Numbered from the stretch's first letter, positions 51,839 through 61,115 are shown. The stretch: 64,000 nucleotides of DNA from JBBATK01 sp046297095 (GCA_046297095.1 JBKCNS010000022.1:1-64000); one strand, 5' to 3'. The notes: generated by a model not told the origin, from the letters alone. Numbers and translations: made by a program.

Positions 51839-53929
51839 ATGACATTCCTCAATCCTCTGGTACTTCTTGGTTTGGCGGCTGCAAGCATTCCGTTGCTCTT
51901 GCATTTGCTGAATCTTCGAAAGCTCCGAACAGTGCAGTTCAGCTCACTGCGATTTCTCAAAGAAATAGAGAAGACGCAGATACGATCGCTCAAACTGCAA
52001 CAGCTGTTACTGCTGCTACTGCGCACCTTGATTATCGTCTGCGCGGTGCTGGCATTTGCTCGCCCGATATTGCAAAGCAGTGTTCCTGTGGTAGGCGGAC
52101 ATGTTCCCACCAGCGTGGTGATTCTGCTGGATGATTCCTACAGCATGGACTACAGCGACGAGCGCGGGCTGCGCTTTCAGCAAGCAAAGCGAGCCGCCCT
52201 TGGCATCTGCGAGGGCCTCAAAGACGGGGATGAACTTGCAGTGCTTACATCGTCGATGGTAGGAAGCAGAGCTAAAGCGTCGTTTGTACGAAATATTCAG
52301 ATGGTGCGTGAGCAAGTGCAGCGAGCAGAAACGTCGCCGGGTACCGCGAAGATCTCGGATCTGCTGCGGCAAGCATCCGCATTGATGCCCGAGGCCTTGA
52401 ACTTTCATCGTGAAGTATACATTATTACCGACGCGCAGTTCAATGCTTTTGGCACATCGCAAGATTCCGCCGCCATAGCACCGGGCGATGCACGCGTGTA
52501 TCTTATCCCCATTGGCTCCAATGCAAAGACCAACGGGCAGAACTTGAGTGTTGATACCGTAGCTGTTACATCGGCCATTTTTCAAAAAGGTTCGCCTGTA
52601 AGTGTCGATGCCCGCATTCGCAACACGAGTGCTGTGGATGCGTCGGGAGTTGTAGTACGCATGATGTTGAATGGCACAGCCGTAGCTCAGCGATCGGTGG
52701 ATGTTCCGGCAAATTCCGTACGCGCGGTATCGCTGTCGGCGCCCGTGCAAGCGCAGGGTGTGGTGCGCGGATCTGTAGAGATCGAGGGCGATGCCGTAGC
52801 GCAAGACAACAAGCGGTGGTTTGCATTTCACATCCCGCCTGCTCCCAATGTTGTGCTCGTTACATCGCAGCTACGTTCGTCCTTTGTGCGCGCATTGTAT
52901 CAAGTGGAGTCTGCAAAAGGATTGTTCGCTCTGCGTACCGCAAGTGTTTCCGAGCTGGGTGCGCTGGATCTGGACAAAACCGATGTGATCATGCTCACGG
53001 AGAGTGTTCCTGTGGCACAACATCGCAGACTTCTGGAGTATGTGCAGCGTGGTGGAGCGCTGGTGGTGTTTAGTCCCGGCGATGACGCGGATTTTTCCGC
53101 CTTCCTGCAGCAACTGGGTTTGGGCATAATTGCTCATGCAAGCTTTGCTCAAAGTGAGCCCGGCGGCTTTGCCGGCACCGATAAAACGCATCCGCTGTTT
53201 GCCGGAGTGTTCTCCGCAAGCTTGCAAAAGACTATCGTGGAGTCCCCAAAAATTTTCGATGCCTATCCTTGTACCGGCGGGCAGCCAATCATCACTATGG
53301 CTCGCGGTTCGTTCCTGGCAGAGAATACCGTAGGAGAAGGGCGGGTGTTGTACTGCGCGGTTTCTCCTACCTTGCAAGCGAGTTCCTTTCCGCTTACAGG
53401 ATTGTTTCCGGTGGTTGTGCTTCGCAGCATACCGTACACACGTCATCGCGAGCAAAGTGTGAAGTCGGTGATCTGTGGTGAGTCTGCGGTGATGACCTTG
53501 CCCCAACGTTTGGGGGATGTGTCGCGCGTAAAAATTGTGGATCCTCTGGGTGGCACGACCGTCAGGGACCTTGCGATGCTTCCCGCCGGTGCTGTGCTCG
53601 ATCCCGGCCCGCTTACGGTTCCCGGCGTAACGGTTATTCAAAGCACGGAGAATGCAGAGAATGCAGATATTACTGCCGTTGCGGCAAATGCGCCTTCAGA
53701 GGAATCGCGCACGGAGTACTATGCACCCGCGGACGCATTGCGCCGCCTGAACTCCATGCTACCCGCCGATAAACCGGCCACCGTGCTCGAGTCTACCAGC
53801 AGATTCCGTGATATCGTGGCTCGATCCCAAACAGGTACGGAACTCTGGAGATTGTTTGTGATATTAGCAATTGTCTTTGCCCTTGCAGAGATGGTAGTAG
53901 CTCGAAGAGTGGCAGTGGCCTCTGTCTGA
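51839..53929 (+). CDS. BatA-like membrane protein with VWA domain
   Basis: 696 residues. Starts with the aerotolerance-regulator N-terminal segment (LNPLVLLGLAAASIPLLLHLLNLRKLRTVQFSSLRFLKE), a second helix (LLLLLLRTLIIVCAVLAFARPIL), then a von Willebrand A-type domain with the MIDAS motif DDSYS (VVILLDDSYSMDYS). Long extracytoplasmic beta-rich and GATase-like regions follow (VIMLTESVPVAQHRRLLEYV), and there is a final helix near 675. The family occurs in Bat operons with MoxR, but no moxR gene is adjacent here. Its closeness to the exported SOD suggests an envelope stress role, which is inference. Confidence 0.85.
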   Translation: MTFLNPLVLLGLAAASIPLLLHLLNLRKLRTVQFSSLRFLKEIEKTQIRSLKLQQLLLLLLRTLIIVCAVLAFARPILQSSVPVVGGHVPTSVVILLDDSYSMDYSDERGLRFQQAKRAALGICEGLKDGDELAVLTSSMVGSRAKASFVRNIQMVREQVQRAETSPGTAKISDLLRQASALMPEALNFHREVYIITDAQFNAFGTSQDSAAIAPGDARVYLIPIGSNAKTNGQNLSVDTVAVTSAIFQKGSPVSVDARIRNTSAVDASGVVVRMMLNGTAVAQRSVDVPANSVRAVSLSAPVQAQGVVRGSVEIEGDAVAQDNKRWFAFHIPPAPNVVLVTSQLRSSFVRALYQVESAKGLFALRTASVSELGALDLDKTDVIMLTESVPVAQHRRLLEYVQRGGALVVFSPGDDADFSAFLQQLGLGIIAHASFAQSEPGGFAGTDKTHPLFAGVFSASLQKTIVESPKIFDAYPCTGGQPIITMARGSFLAENTVGEGRVLYCAVSPTLQASSFPLTGLFPVVVLRSIPYTRHREQSVKSVICGESAVMTLPQRLGDVSRVKIVDPLGGTTVRDLAMLPAGAVLDPGPLTVPGVTVIQSTENAENADITAVAANAPSEESRTEYYAPADALRRLNSMLPADKPATVLESTSRFRDIVARSQTGTELWRLFVILAIVFALAEMVVARRVAVASV

Positions 53930-54069
53930 GTGAGGCGACGGTCAGGTAAGCGTCAGGGTTACAATCAGGGCGCCAGTCAGACCGAGAATCACATCATGTA
54001 TCGCGCGCTGTGATTGCAGCGCGTAATCCTGTGAATTGAGAATATTGTTGTTGTGAAGTCAGTACCCCT

Positions 54070-54996
54070 ATGACGCTTCCGAAACTACATCCGGAGTTAG
54101 CCGCGCTTCGCCTTAAAGAGATTTCTTTGAAGGAGGAATTGCATCAGATACTCTACGACGTATTCGTGCTGGAGCATGATACCTTCAAAGAGCTGAGCGC
54201 GCGGTACACGGAGTATTTCGGAGAGGCAGAGACAGCGTTACAACACGCTACATTGAAGGCCTCGGAGATGCAGAGGCGTGTGGAACTTGTGGTGATACGC
54301 TCGCGCCACGGAAAGCAGATCACCAGAGAGGAAATGGAGCACATCAATGCTATGGTGGATCGCGAGTTCTCGGTATATCACCGAAGCATGGACAGCGAAA
54401 AACGCCGGGCTTCAGAGGCGCGCACAGCCAAACGGCACGCTGCGGAAAACAATCAATCGCGAAGTGCGGAACAGGTGCGTGAGCGTCAGAGCTTGTATCG
54501 CCAGCTGGTAAAAGTGTTGCATCCGGATGTAACCCGGGATGAATCGCTGTTCGGAAAATTTTGGTTACTGGTAACCGATGCATACGAACGGCACGACCTG
54601 CCGCGGCTGCGATCTATTCACGGGGCAGTATGTTCGAACGCAGTGATTGCGCATGAGTCGGGCGAAGGTGTGTCGTATACGGAAGCCGAGCAAGCAGTGC
54701 ATCGATTGGAAATGCGCGTGGACTACGAGCGCCGCAAGTACGCACGGCTACTTACCGAGGAACCCTATCGTTTGCAAAGCATGCTGGCAGACGAGCAAGC
54801 GCGCGCAGCACATGCAGAGCAGTTGAGACGGATGATCGAACGTCAGGAACGCATTGTTCAAGCGGGAGCGGAACAACTTCGGGCGCTGGTCGGCAACGAT
54901 TGGGAGAGCGCACGCACGCAGAATCCTGATTTGAAAGAAGAGTTTGATTTTCAAGATGATTTTATTGAGAACACCTATTTCTCCATGAGGGCTTAA
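54070..54996 (+). CDS. Coiled-coil protein with a central J-domain-like segment
   Basis: 308 residues, soluble and highly charged. Residues 1-140 and 205-290 are predicted by heptad-like Leu/Glu/Arg content to be coiled coil (ELHQILYDVFVLEHDTFK; EQLRRMIERQERIVQAGAEQ). Between them, RQSLYRQLVKVLHPDVTRDESLFGKFWLLVTDAYERHDLPRLRSIH has the J-domain core: Y-R-x-L, then His151-Pro152-Asp153, then a helix with A-Y-E. This suggests a partner for an Hsp70 (DnaK), but the domain is not at the N-terminus and Gly/Phe and zinc regions are missing. It is 6 bp before an ABC transporter pair. Confidence 0.75.
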   Translation: MTLPKLHPELAALRLKEISLKEELHQILYDVFVLEHDTFKELSARYTEYFGEAETALQHATLKASEMQRRVELVVIRSRHGKQITREEMEHINAMVDREFSVYHRSMDSEKRRASEARTAKRHAAENNQSRSAEQVRERQSLYRQLVKVLHPDVTRDESLFGKFWLLVTDAYERHDLPRLRSIHGAVCSNAVIAHESGEGVSYTEAEQAVHRLEMRVDYERRKYARLLTEEPYRLQSMLADEQARAAHAEQLRRMIERQERIVQAGAEQLRALVGNDWESARTQNPDLKEEFDFQDDFIENTYFSMRA

Positions 54997-55002
54997 TCTA
55001 CT

Positions 55003-55932
55003 ATGAGCGAGAATGTAATAGAACTTAAAGACGTTGTGAAGCGGTATGGCACGTATGTGGCCACGAACAACGTCAGCATGGACATCGCCAAGGGGCGCAT
55101 CTTTGGACTGCTGGGACCGAACGGCGCCGGCAAGACCACCATACTTCGTATGATTACCAATATCCTCATTCAGGATAGCGGCACAATTACCGTGCTTGGC
55201 GAGCCCGTGAGCTCGCATCAGCAGGAGCGCATAGGCTATCTCCCTGAGGAGCGTGGCTTGTACAAGAATCTAAAAGTGATCGAGCAGATTCGGTACTTCG
55301 GAGAGCTGAAGGGATTGCCTACAGCCGAGGCTCTGCGCCGCGGCCGAGCATGGCTCAAGCGTTTGGGCGCCGAGGAATGGGAGAACAAAAAGATTCGCGA
55401 ACTCTCTAAAGGCATGAGCCAGAAAGTGCAGTTTATTACCACTGTGTTGCATCATCCTCCGCTGCTCATACTTGATGAGCCGTTCAGCGGATTAGACCCG
55501 GTGAATGCCGATTTGCTTATTGAAGTTATACAAGAGCTTCGCGCCGCGGGATCCAGCATTATTCTGTCTACGCACGTTATGGAGCAAGTGGAGCGCTTGT
55601 GCGACGACATCGCTTTGGTGAATAAAGGAAGAATACTGCTTTCAGGATCGGTGCGGGAAGTGAGGTCGCGGTACGGTAAAAACACGATGCTTCTTGAGTA
55701 CGAGGGCTCGGACCACTTTGTGCAGTCGCTCACGGATGTTGATGTGCTGATGCAAAGCGAGGGCAGAGTGGAACTGCGATTGATGAATGGAGCGTCGCAA
55801 TTGAACCAAGTGCTCATGGCAGCAATGAATAGTGTGTCGATTATTCGGTGCGAACTGGCCGAGCCCCGCTTGCACGACATCTTCGTAGAAGAAGTTCAAA
55901 ACGATGAACAATCAGCAAAGGAAGGAGCATAA
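55003..55932 (+). CDS. ABC transporter ATP-binding subunit (NatA-like)
   Basis: 309 residues. Walker A LLGPNGAGKTTILRM, Q-loop and YLPEERGLYKNLKV, signature ELSKGMSQKVQFI, Walker B LLILDEPFSGLDP and switch IILSTHVMEQVERLCDD, followed by a C-terminal DUF4162-like domain. This is the ATPase of the ABC-2 type exporter family. It is followed after one base by its permease, so the two form one exporter. The substrate is unknown; NatAB-type systems export Na+ or small compounds. Confidence 0.94.
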   Translation: MSENVIELKDVVKRYGTYVATNNVSMDIAKGRIFGLLGPNGAGKTTILRMITNILIQDSGTITVLGEPVSSHQQERIGYLPEERGLYKNLKVIEQIRYFGELKGLPTAEALRRGRAWLKRLGAEEWENKKIRELSKGMSQKVQFITTVLHHPPLLILDEPFSGLDPVNADLLIEVIQELRAAGSSIILSTHVMEQVERLCDDIALVNKGRILLSGSVREVRSRYGKNTMLLEYEGSDHFVQSLTDVDVLMQSEGRVELRLMNGASQLNQVLMAAMNSVSIIRCELAEPRLHDIFVEEVQNDEQSAKEGA

Positions 55933-55933
55933 C

Positions 55934-57202
55934 ATGAAAACATCTCGCATTGCGGTTATCGTTCGTCATGAAGTCCTTACGCGTATTCGCACAAAGGCAT
56001 TTATACTCGCCACACTGCTTACACCCCTGGCCTTGGCGGCCTTCACGGTGTTGCCGGTTCTGGTTTCTGCGTGGTCTGAAGAGTCTGTAGAGTCTAAGGT
56101 TCATGTGTGCGATCAGTCAGGTATCATTGGCCAATCACTGGTAGATGAAGACACGTCGCTGTTTGTACTGAGCTCTAAATCGGTAGATGAGTTGCGCCAA
56201 GAAGTTACCGATGAATCCATAAAGGGATTCGTTGTGATACCGGCTACCTTTACCGATACAGATACAGTGAATCTGTTCACTTCCGGTGGCGGAGGATTGA
56301 GCTTGCACGGCAGAGTAAAAGAGGCTGTTCGCAGTGTGATCAGGCATCAGCGAATCATGCAGGCCGGTGCTACTCAGGCTATTCTGGAAGCCATGGATAA
56401 GAAGGTTGCTTACAAAGCCAAATCGTTGAGCGAGAAAGGCGAGGGGGCAGATGCAGCGGAGTTCAAAGTGATTGTTGGGTATATACTGTCGTTCGTGATC
56501 TACATGGCTATGTTTATCTACGGTGGCCTTGTGATGCGTGCGGTACTGGAGGAAAAGACCAATAGAATAGTAGAGGTACTTGCCTCGTCTGCACGGCCCT
56601 TCGAAATCATGTTCGGAAAAATTCTTGGTGTGGCCTGTGTGGGCCTGCTTCAGATGATAGCGTGGATTGCATTAAGCATGATCATCACCTACGTGGCCGG
56701 CGCTCAGTACGCGCCGGGCGCAGCGGGCATGGCTGCGCAGTCCGGTACTGCTCCGAAGATAGTCGAGAGCATCAGCTCGCTGCCGCTGTGGTTGCCGGTA
56801 GCGTTTCTGTTCTATTTTCTTGCGGGATACTTTTTGTATTCGGCATTGTTTGCCGCTGTGGCTGCCGCTGCCAATCAGGAACAGGACGTACAGTCGTTGC
56901 AGATACCGGTATCGCTACCCTTGATGATACCCTTTCTGTTTATTGGCGCCGTGATGAACAATCCCGACGGTACGCTTGCCACGGTGATGTCTATGATACC
57001 GCTGTTCACGCCTACCATTATGATTATACGAATCATGGCCACACAGGTTCCCGTGTGGCAGCTGATAGTGAGTTCTGTGTTGCTTGTGCTTACTTTTATA
57101 GGAGCAGTGTGGGCGGGAGGAAGAATCTATAGAGTGGGAATTCTCAGCTATGGTAAAAAGCCCTCGTACCGGGATTTGTTACGTTGGATGCTTCAAGGCT
57201 AA
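55934..57202 (+). CDS. ABC-2 type permease (NatB-like)
   Basis: 422 residues from ATG 55934, chosen because AAGGAAGGAG precedes it and it abuts the upstream stop; an ATG at 55904 lies inside the upstream gene. One N-terminal helix (ILATLLTPLALAAFTVLPVLVSAW) is followed by a large extracytoplasmic domain to about residue 180. Five or six helices make up the C-terminal half (VGYILSFVIYMAMFIYGGLVMRAVLEEKTNRIVEVLASSARPFEIMFGKI and later VAFLFYFLAGYFLYSALFA). The EEKTNRIVEVL motif is diagnostic of ABC-2 permeases. It pairs with the preceding ATPase. Confidence 0.93.
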   Translation: MKTSRIAVIVRHEVLTRIRTKAFILATLLTPLALAAFTVLPVLVSAWSEESVESKVHVCDQSGIIGQSLVDEDTSLFVLSSKSVDELRQEVTDESIKGFVVIPATFTDTDTVNLFTSGGGGLSLHGRVKEAVRSVIRHQRIMQAGATQAILEAMDKKVAYKAKSLSEKGEGADAAEFKVIVGYILSFVIYMAMFIYGGLVMRAVLEEKTNRIVEVLASSARPFEIMFGKILGVACVGLLQMIAWIALSMIITYVAGAQYAPGAAGMAAQSGTAPKIVESISSLPLWLPVAFLFYFLAGYFLYSALFAAVAAAANQEQDVQSLQIPVSLPLMIPFLFIGAVMNNPDGTLATVMSMIPLFTPTIMIIRIMATQVPVWQLIVSSVLLVLTFIGAVWAGGRIYRVGILSYGKKPSYRDLLRWMLQG

Positions 57203-57230
57203 ACGTCAGGATTTATGATTTCAGGTCACC

Positions 57231-57929
57231 ATGAATTTTGTTTTTGATTCGGTAACTGTACGCTTCGACGGCATTCCCGTGCTGGACTCCGTGAGCTTCA
57301 ATTTGCAGGCCGGCGGAGCTGTGCTACTTACCGGAGCCAGCGGTGCCGGTAAAACCACGCTCCTGCGGCTGATGTATGGCGCTTGCCGTCCCTCTGCCGG
57401 AACCTTGCTCTTGAATGGTATGGATGCCGCTGCTATCAAGGCATCGAAGCTGCGCAAGCTGAGAACAAAGATGGGCGTGGTGTTTCAAGATGCACGGCTT
57501 ATCCCTGCATTCACCGTGTATCAGAATGTGATGTTACCGCTAATTATTTCCGGACACTCCAAGCGTGCGGCCGACAGCCGTTGCCTGGATGTGATGAGCG
57601 ACTTAGGCATCAGTTATTTACGGGAAAAATTTCCTGCGCAATTGTCGGGCGGCGAGCGGCAGCTGTGTGCCTTGGCCAGAGCGCTTGTGGCCTATCCTGA
57701 TTGCATTGTTGCCGACGAACCAACCGCTCAGCTGGACAGCGGCTCGGTGGAGCGCATAGTGCAAGCACTGATGCGTGAACATGCTCGCGGCGCTACGCTG
57801 ATAGTTGCAACACACGACGAACTCGTGGTGCAACGTTTTTCGGGAGTGGGGCGCTTGCATCTGAACGAAGGCCGCATTGAGCACGCATTGATGCCCACTG
57901 TCGAAGTACCATCATCGGAGGTAGTATGA
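57231..57929 (+). CDS. FtsE-like ABC ATPase
   Basis: 232 residues. Walker A LTGASGAGKTTLLRLMYG, GVVFQDARLIPAFTVYQNVMLPL (an FtsE/LolD-type Q-loop region), signature LSGGERQLCALARAL, Walker B CIVADEPTAQLDSGS and H-loop LIVATHDELVV. The Y-G after the P-loop helix resembles FtsE, which with FtsX activates cell-wall hydrolases at division. No FtsX-like permease is next to it. It overlaps dapB by 4 bp, so translation is coupled. LolD-type is the alternative. Confidence 0.83.
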   Translation: MNFVFDSVTVRFDGIPVLDSVSFNLQAGGAVLLTGASGAGKTTLLRLMYGACRPSAGTLLLNGMDAAAIKASKLRKLRTKMGVVFQDARLIPAFTVYQNVMLPLIISGHSKRAADSRCLDVMSDLGISYLREKFPAQLSGGERQLCALARALVAYPDCIVADEPTAQLDSGSVERIVQALMREHARGATLIVATHDELVVQRFSGVGRLHLNEGRIEHALMPTVEVPSSEVV

Positions 57930-58657
57930 GGATTGCCTTGCTTGGATATGGGCGTACCGGTAGGGAAGTGGAACGCATAGCAATTGAGCGAGGCCATCAC
58001 GTGGTGCTTCGATGTACCTCTGCGCAGCCCTTGCACGACGCAACAGTCGATTTTGATGTGGCTATCGATTTCTCCCTGCCGCATCTTGTGTTTGGCCATG
58101 TGGCCTATTGTTTGGATCGCTCCAAACCTATGGTGATTGGAACCACCGGTTGGCACGACAAAATTCCCGCACTCAAAGAGTTAGCCGCGCAAACCTCGGC
58201 TTCTATTGTGTACGGATCGAACTTCTCTTTGGGTATGCATGTGGTTCGTGATCTGGTTACCACACTTGCAAAGCATGTGGATGACATAGAAGACTACGAC
58301 ATAGCAATTCAGGAAGTTCATCACAGCATGAAGCTGGACGCACCGGGGGGCACGGCCCTTACTCTGGCGCAGATCATCTTGGACAACGTGAATCGCAAAA
58401 CGTCCGTTCAGTCCGACACCAACGGTGGAATTGCCCCGCAGGCCTTGTCTGTAGCGGCGCTCAGGGTGGGCAGTGTTCCAGGCACGCACACGGTTGTGGC
58501 CGACTCCGCCGATGATACTATCGAAGTGATTCATCGCGCAAAGAACAGGCAGGGCTTTGCTCGCGGCGCTGTTCGTGCGGCTGAGTGGATTGCCTGCAAC
58601 CCCGGCTGCCATGATGTGTCTGATGTGTTTCATCACATCGTGAGTTTCCGCGCCTGA
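57926..58657 (+). CDS. dapB: 4-hydroxy-tetrahydrodipicolinate reductase
   Basis: 243 residues starting with ATG 57926 inside the preceding stop. The NAD(P)-binding loop is MRIALLGYGRTGREVER, then VAIDFSLPHLVFGHV, VIGTTGWHDKIPAL, YGSNFSLGMHVVRDLV and the active-site region EVHHSMKLDAPGGTALTLA (usual H-H-x-x-K-x-D-A-P-S-G-T with Ser replaced by Gly). It reduces HTPA in lysine and diaminopimelate synthesis, linking to peptidoglycan. The chain is slightly short for DapB but complete. It overlaps the next gene by one base (TGATG). Confidence 0.93.
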   Translation: MRIALLGYGRTGREVERIAIERGHHVVLRCTSAQPLHDATVDFDVAIDFSLPHLVFGHVAYCLDRSKPMVIGTTGWHDKIPALKELAAQTSASIVYGSNFSLGMHVVRDLVTTLAKHVDDIEDYDIAIQEVHHSMKLDAPGGTALTLAQIILDNVNRKTSVQSDTNGGIAPQALSVAALRVGSVPGTHTVVADSADDTIEVIHRAKNRQGFARGAVRAAEWIACNPGCHDVSDVFHHIVSFRA

Positions 58658-59562
58658 TGTCTGCGACATTTGATATCATCATACCTACCTACAACAATCG
58701 CCGCGAACTTCAAGCGTGCTTAGAAGGCTTTGCTCGCCAGAGTTTTACATCGTTTCGAGTACTCGTGTGCGTGGATGGTTCCACCGACGACACTTTGCAG
58801 TGGCTGCATGAGCAGAGTTTTGTTTTTGAATGCAGTGTTCAGCAGCATCCGGATGCACAGAATCACGGGCGCAATGCTACGCGCAATCTGGCGCTGCCCT
58901 TGCTGCGCGCGGAGTTTCTCTGCTTTGTGGACTCAGACCTGGTGCCGGCTCCGGACTTGCTTCAACGCCACTACGATGTGCTCTGTGCTCGCGACTGTGT
59001 ATCCGTTGGAGACGTGCACTACGCCGATGCCTCCACGAATGTATGGGCGGCCTATTCGCAGTCTAGAGGTAAGAATAAATACAGGGATGGTGCCGAGATT
59101 CCCTATTACTACCTGGCCACAGGGAACTGCGCTCATCGCACCAAACACTTCACCGCAATCGGTGGTCAGGATGCGTCGATGACGCGATACGGCGGCGGTG
59201 ATACGGAATACGCATTGCGTTTACATGCCCATGCCGCGCTACCGGTAGTGTTTACTCAAAGCGCTGGTTGCACGGGTACCATGAACCGAACGCTGGATAC
59301 AGCGCTGCAGCTCTTCGAAGAATGCGGTCGCACGAATTTGCGCACTATTCACAAGCGCCATCCTCACGAGCTTGCCGTGTTCTATCTGTATCGCTTAACC
59401 GGCCACCGCATCAGTGATAAGCTGTTTAGAATGTGCCTGCAACGCAGCATAGCAAACGCCGCTCAAGCTCTGGCGCCTTTGCTTCCCGCTTCACTAGCGG
59501 TGGTCTGTATCAACTACTGCATCATCACCCGCCTGTGGCTGGGATGGAAGAGCTCGTCGTAA
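58657..59562 (+). CDS. Family 2 glycosyltransferase
   Basis: 301 residues. GT-A signature FDIIIPTYNNRRELQACLEGF, VCVDGSTDDTLQWL, NHGRNATRNLALPL and the metal-binding FVDSDLVPAPDLLQRH (D-x-D), then the acceptor side YYLATGNCAHRTKHFTAIGGQD with YGGGDTEYALRL. A short hydrophobic tail may hold it at the membrane. It transfers an unknown sugar, probably in envelope polysaccharide assembly; a Wzx-type flippase gene is 2.3 kb away. Last gene of a six-gene run starting at 54070. Confidence 0.88.
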   Translation: MSATFDIIIPTYNNRRELQACLEGFARQSFTSFRVLVCVDGSTDDTLQWLHEQSFVFECSVQQHPDAQNHGRNATRNLALPLLRAEFLCFVDSDLVPAPDLLQRHYDVLCARDCVSVGDVHYADASTNVWAAYSQSRGKNKYRDGAEIPYYYLATGNCAHRTKHFTAIGGQDASMTRYGGGDTEYALRLHAHAALPVVFTQSAGCTGTMNRTLDTALQLFEECGRTNLRTIHKRHPHELAVFYLYRLTGHRISDKLFRMCLQRSIANAAQALAPLLPASLAVVCINYCIITRLWLGWKSSS

Positions 59563-59595
59563 CGCGTGCGCATGGCGTCCGCGCCGGCTCGCTTC

Positions 59596-59655
59596 ACTCT
59601 AGAAAACTCTAGCAAACTCTAGTCTACTCTAGTCTACTCTAGTCTACTCTAGTAT
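59596..59655. repeat. Six 10-bp units across the proS stop codon
   Basis: Six units ACTCTAGNNN in tandem: ACTCTAGAAA, ACTCTAGCAA, ACTCTAGTCT three times, ACTCTAGTAT. The proS stop (TAG on the minus strand, 59649-59651) is in the last unit, and every unit carries CTAG. Confidence 0.92.
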
Positions 59656-61115
59656 GCCTTTGCGAACAATACCCTCTGCGTACTTGGTGCGCCGGTCAAG
59701 ACACATCGACCATCTTCCTGTGGGTTGTTCAAAGGAATGCAACGAATGGTTGCTTTGGTGCGCTCTTTAATAGCTTCTTCCGTAGCCGATGTGCCGTCCC
59801 AATGTGCGCTGATAAATCCGCCTTTGGTTTCCAGCACCGAGCAGAACTCTTCGAAGGTATCTACCTTCGTGATGTTGTCGTTCAAAAAGCTTTGTGCCCG
59901 CTTGAACATGTTGGACTGAATGTCGTCCAGTAGGCTGCGAATGGCTTCTACACAGGTGTCCATGGGCACGGTCATTTTTTCTTTGGTGTCGCGGCGGGCC
60001 AGCTCAACGGTACCGTTTTCCAAATCACGTTTGCCTATAGCAACACGAACGGGAATTCCCTTCAGCTCGTATTCGGCAAACTTGAAGCCGCTGCGTTTGT
60101 TGTCGTCCGTATCATACTTTACGGAAACTCCTGCGGCCTTAAGCTTCTCGATAATGCCTTGTGCCGCTGCATCAACTTCGGCGCCGGTGGTTGGGATGGG
60201 GATGATCACAACTTGATACGGAGCAAGGCGGGGGGGCAATACCAGTCCATCGTCGTCCGAGTGGGCCATAATAAGCGCGCCAACCAAACGTGTGGAGACA
60301 CCCCATGATGTGGCCCATACGTATTCCAGCTGGTTTTGCGAATTGGAGAACTGAACGTCGAAGGCCTTGGCAAAGTTCTGCCCCAAAAAGTGAGAAGTAC
60401 CTGCTTGAAGTGCCTTGCCGTCTTGCATCAAGGCCTCGATGCAATAGGTTTCTTCGGCTCCGGCAAAACGCTCTTGCGCAGTCTTTACACCACGAATCAC
60501 GGGCATGGCCATAACGTTCTCGGCAAAGTCTGCGTACACATGAAGCATACGCTCGGCTTCCTCAACTGCTTCTTGTTTGGAGGCATGAGCCGTGTGGCCT
60601 TCCTGCCACAAAAATTCCGCAGTGCGAAGGAAAGGGCGAGTCCGCATTTCCCATCGAACCACGTTTGCCCATTGATTGATGAGCAATGGCAAGTCTCGGT
60701 AGGACTGAATCCAATCTTTGTAGGTATTCCAGATAATGGTCTCGGAAGTGGGGCGCACGATAAGTTCTTCCTCCAGCTTCGCAGAGGGATCCACAATCAC
60801 TCCGCTGCCATCGGGTGCATTCATCAGGCGGTGGTGGGTTACCACGGCGCATTCTTTGGCGAAGCCGTCTACGTGCGCAGCTTCTTTGCTCAAAAAGCTC
60901 TTCGGGATGAACAGAGGGAAATAGGCATTCACGTGCCCCGTGGCTTTGAATCGCTTATCCAGCTCGTCGCGCATATTCTCCCAAATGGCATAGCCGTGCG
61001 GCTTGATCACCATACATCCGCGCACCGCCGAGTGGTCGGCCATGCCTGCCTTCGAGATAATATCGTTGTACCAAGCGGAATAGTCTGTAGCGCGCGGTGT
61101 GATGTCCTTAGCCAT
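59649..61115 (-). CDS. proS: Prolyl-tRNA synthetase, short archaeal/eukaryotic-like type
   Basis: 488 residues from ATG 61115 (MAKDITPRATDYSAWYN). Class II motifs: motif 2 VVRWEMRTRPFLRTAEFLWQEGHTAHAS, LPLLINQWANVVRW, LVRPTSETIIWNTY, and motif 3 region TRLVGALIMAHSDDDGLVLPPRLAPYQ. The anticodon-binding domain and zinc-like tail (RCVLTGAPSTQRVLFAKAY) follow. It has no INS editing domain, which places it in the ProS type 3 group also found in Bacteroidota. It charges tRNA-Pro in the cytoplasm. Its stop codon is inside a 10-bp tandem array. Confidence 0.96.
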   Translation of the reverse strand: MAKDITPRATDYSAWYNDIISKAGMADHSAVRGCMVIKPHGYAIWENMRDELDKRFKATGHVNAYFPLFIPKSFLSKEAAHVDGFAKECAVVTHHRLMNAPDGSGVIVDPSAKLEEELIVRPTSETIIWNTYKDWIQSYRDLPLLINQWANVVRWEMRTRPFLRTAEFLWQEGHTAHASKQEAVEEAERMLHVYADFAENVMAMPVIRGVKTAQERFAGAEETYCIEALMQDGKALQAGTSHFLGQNFAKAFDVQFSNSQNQLEYVWATSWGVSTRLVGALIMAHSDDDGLVLPPRLAPYQVVIIPIPTTGAEVDAAAQGIIEKLKAAGVSVKYDTDDNKRSGFKFAEYELKGIPVRVAIGKRDLENGTVELARRDTKEKMTVPMDTCVEAIRSLLDDIQSNMFKRAQSFLNDNITKVDTFEEFCSVLETKGGFISAHWDGTSATEEAIKERTKATIRCIPLNNPQEDGRCVLTGAPSTQRVLFAKAY

